From assembly GCA_009801015.1 (NCBI GenBank), contig VHZZ01000274.1, positions 184,716 to 215,543 on the forward strand: 30,828 nucleotides of DNA, written 5' to 3'. The number at the start of each line of letters is the position of its first letter. The stretch's first letter is position 1. Of the stretch, positions 29,975 through 30,828 are shown piece after piece. The notes beneath the pieces are model-generated. The model was not told the DNA's origin, did no database searches, and was given only the letters and a program-made list of their open reading frames with translations. A program made the translations under genes and the position numbers. The DNA comes from Silene noctiflora. Its lineage: Eukaryota; Streptophyta; Magnoliopsida; Caryophyllales; Caryophyllaceae.

Positions 29975-30828
29975 CTACAAATTTTGACATTGTTGTAGCC
30001 ATTCTTGAATTCCAGACCGGAGAGAACGGTTCGGAATAAGATGAAGATTTTCAAGTCTTAAACCAGTCATGGGTGAAGTATAACATCCACTATCAAGCCA
30101 CTTTCTGATGTCCTTTCCTTCATATGTAAACCCATCTGCAGCAATGTGTGGATCCTCCATTATTTCCTGCAAGTTCACTCCGTCCGACAAATTAGTTTCG
30201 TCTTAACAGGCCACAAAAATAAGTATTAGAAAGGGAAAACCCGAGTGTAAGTACTAACCATTGAAATGGGACACCTGAAATGATGAGGGGGTTGTTCACT
30301 ATGTTCAGAAGTCGGATTAATTATCGACAAGCCTTGGCCTGACCCTGTCCCTGTACCTAACCCGGTTCCCAACGCATTCATCGGTTGTAGAACCCTCAAG
30401 ACATCAAATTCAAGATCAGGCCGGTTTTCAGGGTTGAGATCACAACAGCTCAAGCCCAACCTAGCGATGAGTACAGCATAGACAAGAGGCCAGTCCCCAG
30501 CAGAAGGGTCCAAAACACTGTCCAAATCATCTCTAACCAAAGCATTTTTCACGTTCATAGCTATCCCCACAGTATTCAACCCGGTCAACAAGCGCAACAA
30601 TATGATCCCAAAAGAGTAAACATCAGACTTGGGTGTAAGCTCTCCGGTTGTAAGAAAGGAAGGGTCGATATATTTCATCGTGCAATTTTTTACAGTTGAG
30701 CAGATTCTTGCAACCCGCTCGCTTTTGGTTTCGGTATAAGACATGACGTTGCTGATGTTGAAATCAGTGAGCTTGCAAGACAAATTATCGTCTAGAAGTA
30801 CATTATGCGGTTTTAAGTTGCCATGTAT
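29975..30828 (-). CDS. Kinase/U-box protein (PUB33/PUB52 type), 3' end; kinase part looks inactive
   Basis: Two exons are visible: 30259 to the window edge, and 29975-30166, joined in frame (ATG|GTTAGT to GCAG|GAAATA). The 5' part of the gene is cut off. The visible protein starts in the kinase catalytic loop, runs through the C-lobe (TPKSDVYSFGIILLRLLTG) and a Gly/Thr-rich linker, and ends in a complete U-box (CPISMEIMEDPHIAADGFTY to SGIQEWLQQC). The U-box recruits an E2 enzyme for ubiquitination; plant kinase/U-box proteins are thought to be cytoplasmic signalling ligases. The kinase part is odd: the catalytic loop reads HGNLKPHN, so the usual Asp is Asn; DFG reads DFN; and the expected DPEF reads DPSF. 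It may be a pseudokinase, or a decaying gene with an intact frame. Confidence 0.85.

Noticed and set aside
1..30828. A new multi-gene biological system
   Set aside because: The genes belong to unrelated known plant families with separate promoters. Sharing one strand is not evidence of joint function in a plant genome.

Overview
This window is nuclear DNA of a flowering plant, probably a eudicot. It is AT-rich. Its genes are split by many introns with canonical GT-AG borders, and the proteins match plant families. The space between and inside the genes is full of small plant transposons (hAT, Mutator-like and Stowaway-like MITEs, a tRNA-derived SINE and a Copia remnant). I cannot name the species from sequence alone. 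All recognised genes lie on the minus strand.

Layout. 1-~990: 5' end of a decayed Copia retrotransposon (gag with an in-frame stop, primer-binding site, probable LTR). 1064-1575: an old tandem duplication. 2027-9011: a complete 11-exon gene, reconstructed exon by exon to 586 codons in one continuous frame, for a plastid PHT4-family transporter closest to the PHT4;4 ascorbate transporter. 9012-10550: promoter with a G-box palindrome, then a Stowaway-like MITE. 10554-12769: a truncated GPAT4/8-like gene that keeps the N-terminal HAD-like phosphatase domain but has lost the acyltransferase domain; its intron holds an hAT element and a nested hAT-in-MITE insertion. 12900-14800: CGGGT-rich repeats and a 91-bp tandem repeat. 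14824-23755: a complete 14-exon gene (548 codons) for a signal peptide peptidase-like aspartic protease with a PA domain (SPPL2 type); its large introns carry several inverted-repeat elements and a copied scrap of its own exon 11. 23760-29970: gene-free and packed with MITEs, foldbacks and one SINE. 29975-30828: 3' end of a kinase/U-box protein (PUB33/PUB52 type) whose kinase part has lost key catalytic residues; it runs off the window edge.

The genes do not form a pathway: they are independent housekeeping, lipid, protease and ubiquitin genes sharing a strand. I found no evidence of a new multi-gene system. The best leads are the pseudokinase-like U-box protein, the truncated GPAT, the exon fragment inside the protease intron, and a near-perfect 119-bp hairpin transposon in the same gene. 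Exon borders were assigned by hand from splice motifs, reading frame and remembered family sequences. No database search was run.
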